Assembly (NCBI RefSeq): GCF_003931875.1
Contig: NZ_CP034245.1
Span: 2,852,001-2,916,000 of the forward strand
DNA length: 64,000 nt
Reading direction: 5' to 3'
From: Microbacterium sp. 10M-3C3
GTDB taxonomy: Bacteria; Actinomycetota; Actinomycetes; Actinomycetales; Microbacteriaceae
Positions 62,642 to 64,000 of this stretch are shown one piece after another. Position 1 is the stretch's first letter. Every line of letters starts with the position of its first letter. The position numbers were made by a program, and so were the translations under genes. The notes under the pieces were generated by a model. It did no database searches. It was not told where the DNA came from and saw nothing but the letters and a program-made list of their open reading frames with translations.

Positions 62642-63445
62642 TCACTTCCGCAGCGTGATCGTGCCGGTGAGGCGGGCGAGGTCGGCTTCCAGCTCGGCCA
62701 TCGCCTCGCCACCGGCCATGAGGTCCGTGATCTGCTCGCGCGTGCGCTCACCTTTACGGAACCCGTCGGCCCTGCGGCCGTGGATGAGCACGGCGAACTG
62801 GTCTCCGACCGCCATGGCGTGGGTCACGTTATGCGTCACGAAGATCACGGCGATGCCCTGAGCGCGCGCCTGCATGATGAGGCGGAGGACGTGCGTAGCC
62901 TGCTTCACTCCGAGCGCGGACGTCGGCTCGTCGAGGATGAGGACCTTCGCACCGAAGTAGACGGCGCGGGCGATGGCGAGCGACTGCCGCTCACCGCCGG
63001 ACAGCGCTCCGGCCAGGCGGGTGCCGTCGGTGACGCGGGTGATTCCGAGCTTCTGCATCTCGCGGACGGTGATCTCACCGGCCTTCTTCTGGTCGAAGAA
63101 CCGGAAGGGCCAGAACCCTTTCGTCGGTTCCTTCCCGACGAAGAAGTTGCGCGCGACGGACATCAGCGGGAACGTGCCGCCGTACTGGTGTACGGTCGCG
63201 ATGCCGACGTCGCCGGCGTCCTTGGGACTGTCGAACACAACCGGCTCGCCGTTGACACTCAACGTGCCGGAGCTGGGCTTGTGCACGCCGGAGAGCACCT
63301 TGATGAGTGTCGACTTGCCGGCGCCGTTGTCGCCGAGCAGGCACAGCACCTCGCCGGCGTTCACCTCGAGGGAGATGTCACTGAGGGCAATGTTCCCGGC
63401 GAACGACTTGGAGACGCCGCGGAGGGTGAGCAATGGATTCGTCAT
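62642..63445 (-). CDS. Sugar ABC transporter ATP-binding protein (single domain)
   Basis: 267 residues. ATPase of a CUT2-type importer. Walker [10 protein letters not shown], signature [14 protein letters not shown], Walker [12 protein letters not shown]. Only one nucleotide-binding domain is present, so it should work as a homodimer (FrcA-like) rather than as the double RbsA type. The ATG overlaps the permease stop by four bases. Likely imports inositol, given the neighbours. Confidence 0.9.
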   Translation of the reverse strand: MTNPLLTLRGVSKSFAGNIALSDISLEVNAGEVLCLLGDNGAGKSTLIKVLSGVHKPSSGTLSVNGEPVVFDSPKDAGDVGIATVHQYGGTFPLMSVARNFFVGKEPTKGFWPFRFFDQKKAGEITVREMQKLGITRVTDGTRLAGALSGGERQSLAIARAVYFGAKVLILDEPTSALGVKQATHVLRLIMQARAQGIAVIFVTHNVTHAMAVGDQFAVLIHGRRADGFRKGERTREQITDLMAGGEAMAELEADLARLTGTITLRK

Positions 63446-64000
63446 GATCTGTTTCCCAACTTCGCGGTCTTGACCTTGCCGCCGCTGAGCGCGAGGCGAC
63501 GGAAGGTGTTGTTCATGAGGACGGCGGCCAGCAACAGGATGCCGAGGATCAGGGAGGCCCAGTCCGAGTTCCAGCCGGTGTAGTAGATGCCCTGGTTCAC
63601 GATCGCAAAGGTCAGGCAGCCGAGCATGACGCCGACGACGGATCCGTATCCGCCGGTCAGCAGCACACCGCCAACGACGACCGCGATGATCGAGTTGAAC
63701 ACGAACGACTGCCCGGTGCCGGTCTGGGCTCCGTTGTAGAGCAACGTCTGGATGATGCCGACGAGCGACGCGCCGACGCTGGTGGAGACGAACAGGGCGA
63801 TCTTCGTGCCGGCGACGGGGATTCCCGAGGCGCGCGCGCTGACCGCGTCGCCGCCGATCGCGAAGATCCAGTTGCCGTACTTCGTCATCTGCAGGATCCA
63901 GGCCACGACGACGGCGATGCCGACAGCCCAGAAGATCGCGACTTCGAACTGGCCGTTGATCAACGTGCCGAACAGAACCTTGAAGAACGGGTCGGCGGGG
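63442..64000 (-). CDS. Sugar ABC transporter permease (RbsC-like), 5' end missing
   Basis: The last 186 codons of a CUT2-type permease. The frame stays open to the right edge ([15 protein letters not shown] reads through), so the true start lies outside. Membrane helices such as [16 protein letters not shown] and [15 protein letters not shown]; the conserved [14 protein letters not shown] motif is present. It pairs with the ATPase downstream by a four-base overlap. Confidence 0.88.
   Translation of the reverse strand, partial: PADPFFKVLFGTLINGQFEVAIFWAVGIAVVVAWILQMTKYGNWIFAIGGDAVSARASGIPVAGTKIALFVSTSVGASLVGIIQTLLYNGAQTGTGQSFVFNSIIAVVVGGVLLTGGYGSVVGVMLGCLTFAIVNQGIYYTGWNSDWASLILGILLLAAVLMNNTFRRLALSGGKVKTAKLGNRS

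Noticed and set aside
1..64000. CRISPR arrays, insertion sequences, prophage, rRNA or tRNA genes
   Set aside because: No regularly spaced direct repeats, transposase or integrase motifs, or structural RNA signatures were seen on reading. A covariance search for tRNA was not possible here.

Overview
The window is about 70% GC and has actinobacterial habits: GTG starts, ATGA-type gene overlaps, and leaderless promoters with a TANNNT box about six bases before the start codon. Gene content fits a free-living member of the Microbacteriaceae, most likely Microbacterium or a close relative: two LacI-linked sugar ABC systems, a DHA2 drug exporter, SbcCD, a sortase-class-C pilus and a myo-inositol catabolic cluster. 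I saw no rRNA, tRNA, CRISPR array, prophage or insertion sequence. Genus placement is inference.

Left part (1-20100): a RecB-like nuclease/helicase; a sugar ABC operon (two permeases and a binding lipoprotein) with a LacI-type operator between its -35 and -10; glutamine-dependent NAD synthetase; small membrane proteins; a nucleosidase; an MFS exporter; sbcDC; a NUDIX hydrolase, a DUF2277 protein, an alpha/beta hydrolase, two acidic small proteins, a DUF1622 membrane protein and a small GNAT enzyme. Several of these small genes have leaderless promoters.

Middle part (20200-45000): a LacI-controlled operon for beta-glucoside/alpha-xyloside oligosaccharides (binding protein, two permeases, GH31 alpha-xylosidase, GH1 beta-glucosidase) with its repressor just upstream. 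Next to it is a leaderless 32-codon reading frame ending Cys-Arg-Met-Cys-Arg, upstream of a receiver-less winged-helix regulator. This looks like a cysteine-responsive leader peptide and is the best candidate for an undescribed regulatory system here. Then follow an AlkA-like glycosylase, an aldo/keto reductase, a lipoprotein carrying a Lon-type Ser-Lys protease domain, a cell-surface glycosylation block (pyruvyl transferase, HEAT-GT4 fusion, GT1, a galactosyltransferase-like enzyme), a probable small RNA near 41041-41144, a nucleoside deaminase and an acyl-CoA ligase.

Right part (45000-64000): a pilus operon (large LPXTG surface protein with a propeller-like insert, SpaH-type major pilin, class C sortase), a DHFR-like reductase, a 0.57 kb low-coding junction, and an inositol (iol) cluster running leftward from the right edge: an ABC transporter (permease cut by the window end), a Gfo/Idh dehydrogenase, iolC, a Cgl0159-type aldolase, iolA, iolB, iolD, an iolH-type epimerase, UPF0303 and a tautomerase. 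Two tandem IolR-like sites sit before iolC.

Three intergenic palindromic elements (9344-9446, 18542-18607, 38686-38754) have different arms but each carries TCCG right after the left arm, and each lies between convergent genes. The octamer GGATGCGG/CCGCATCC also recurs far more often than base composition predicts.
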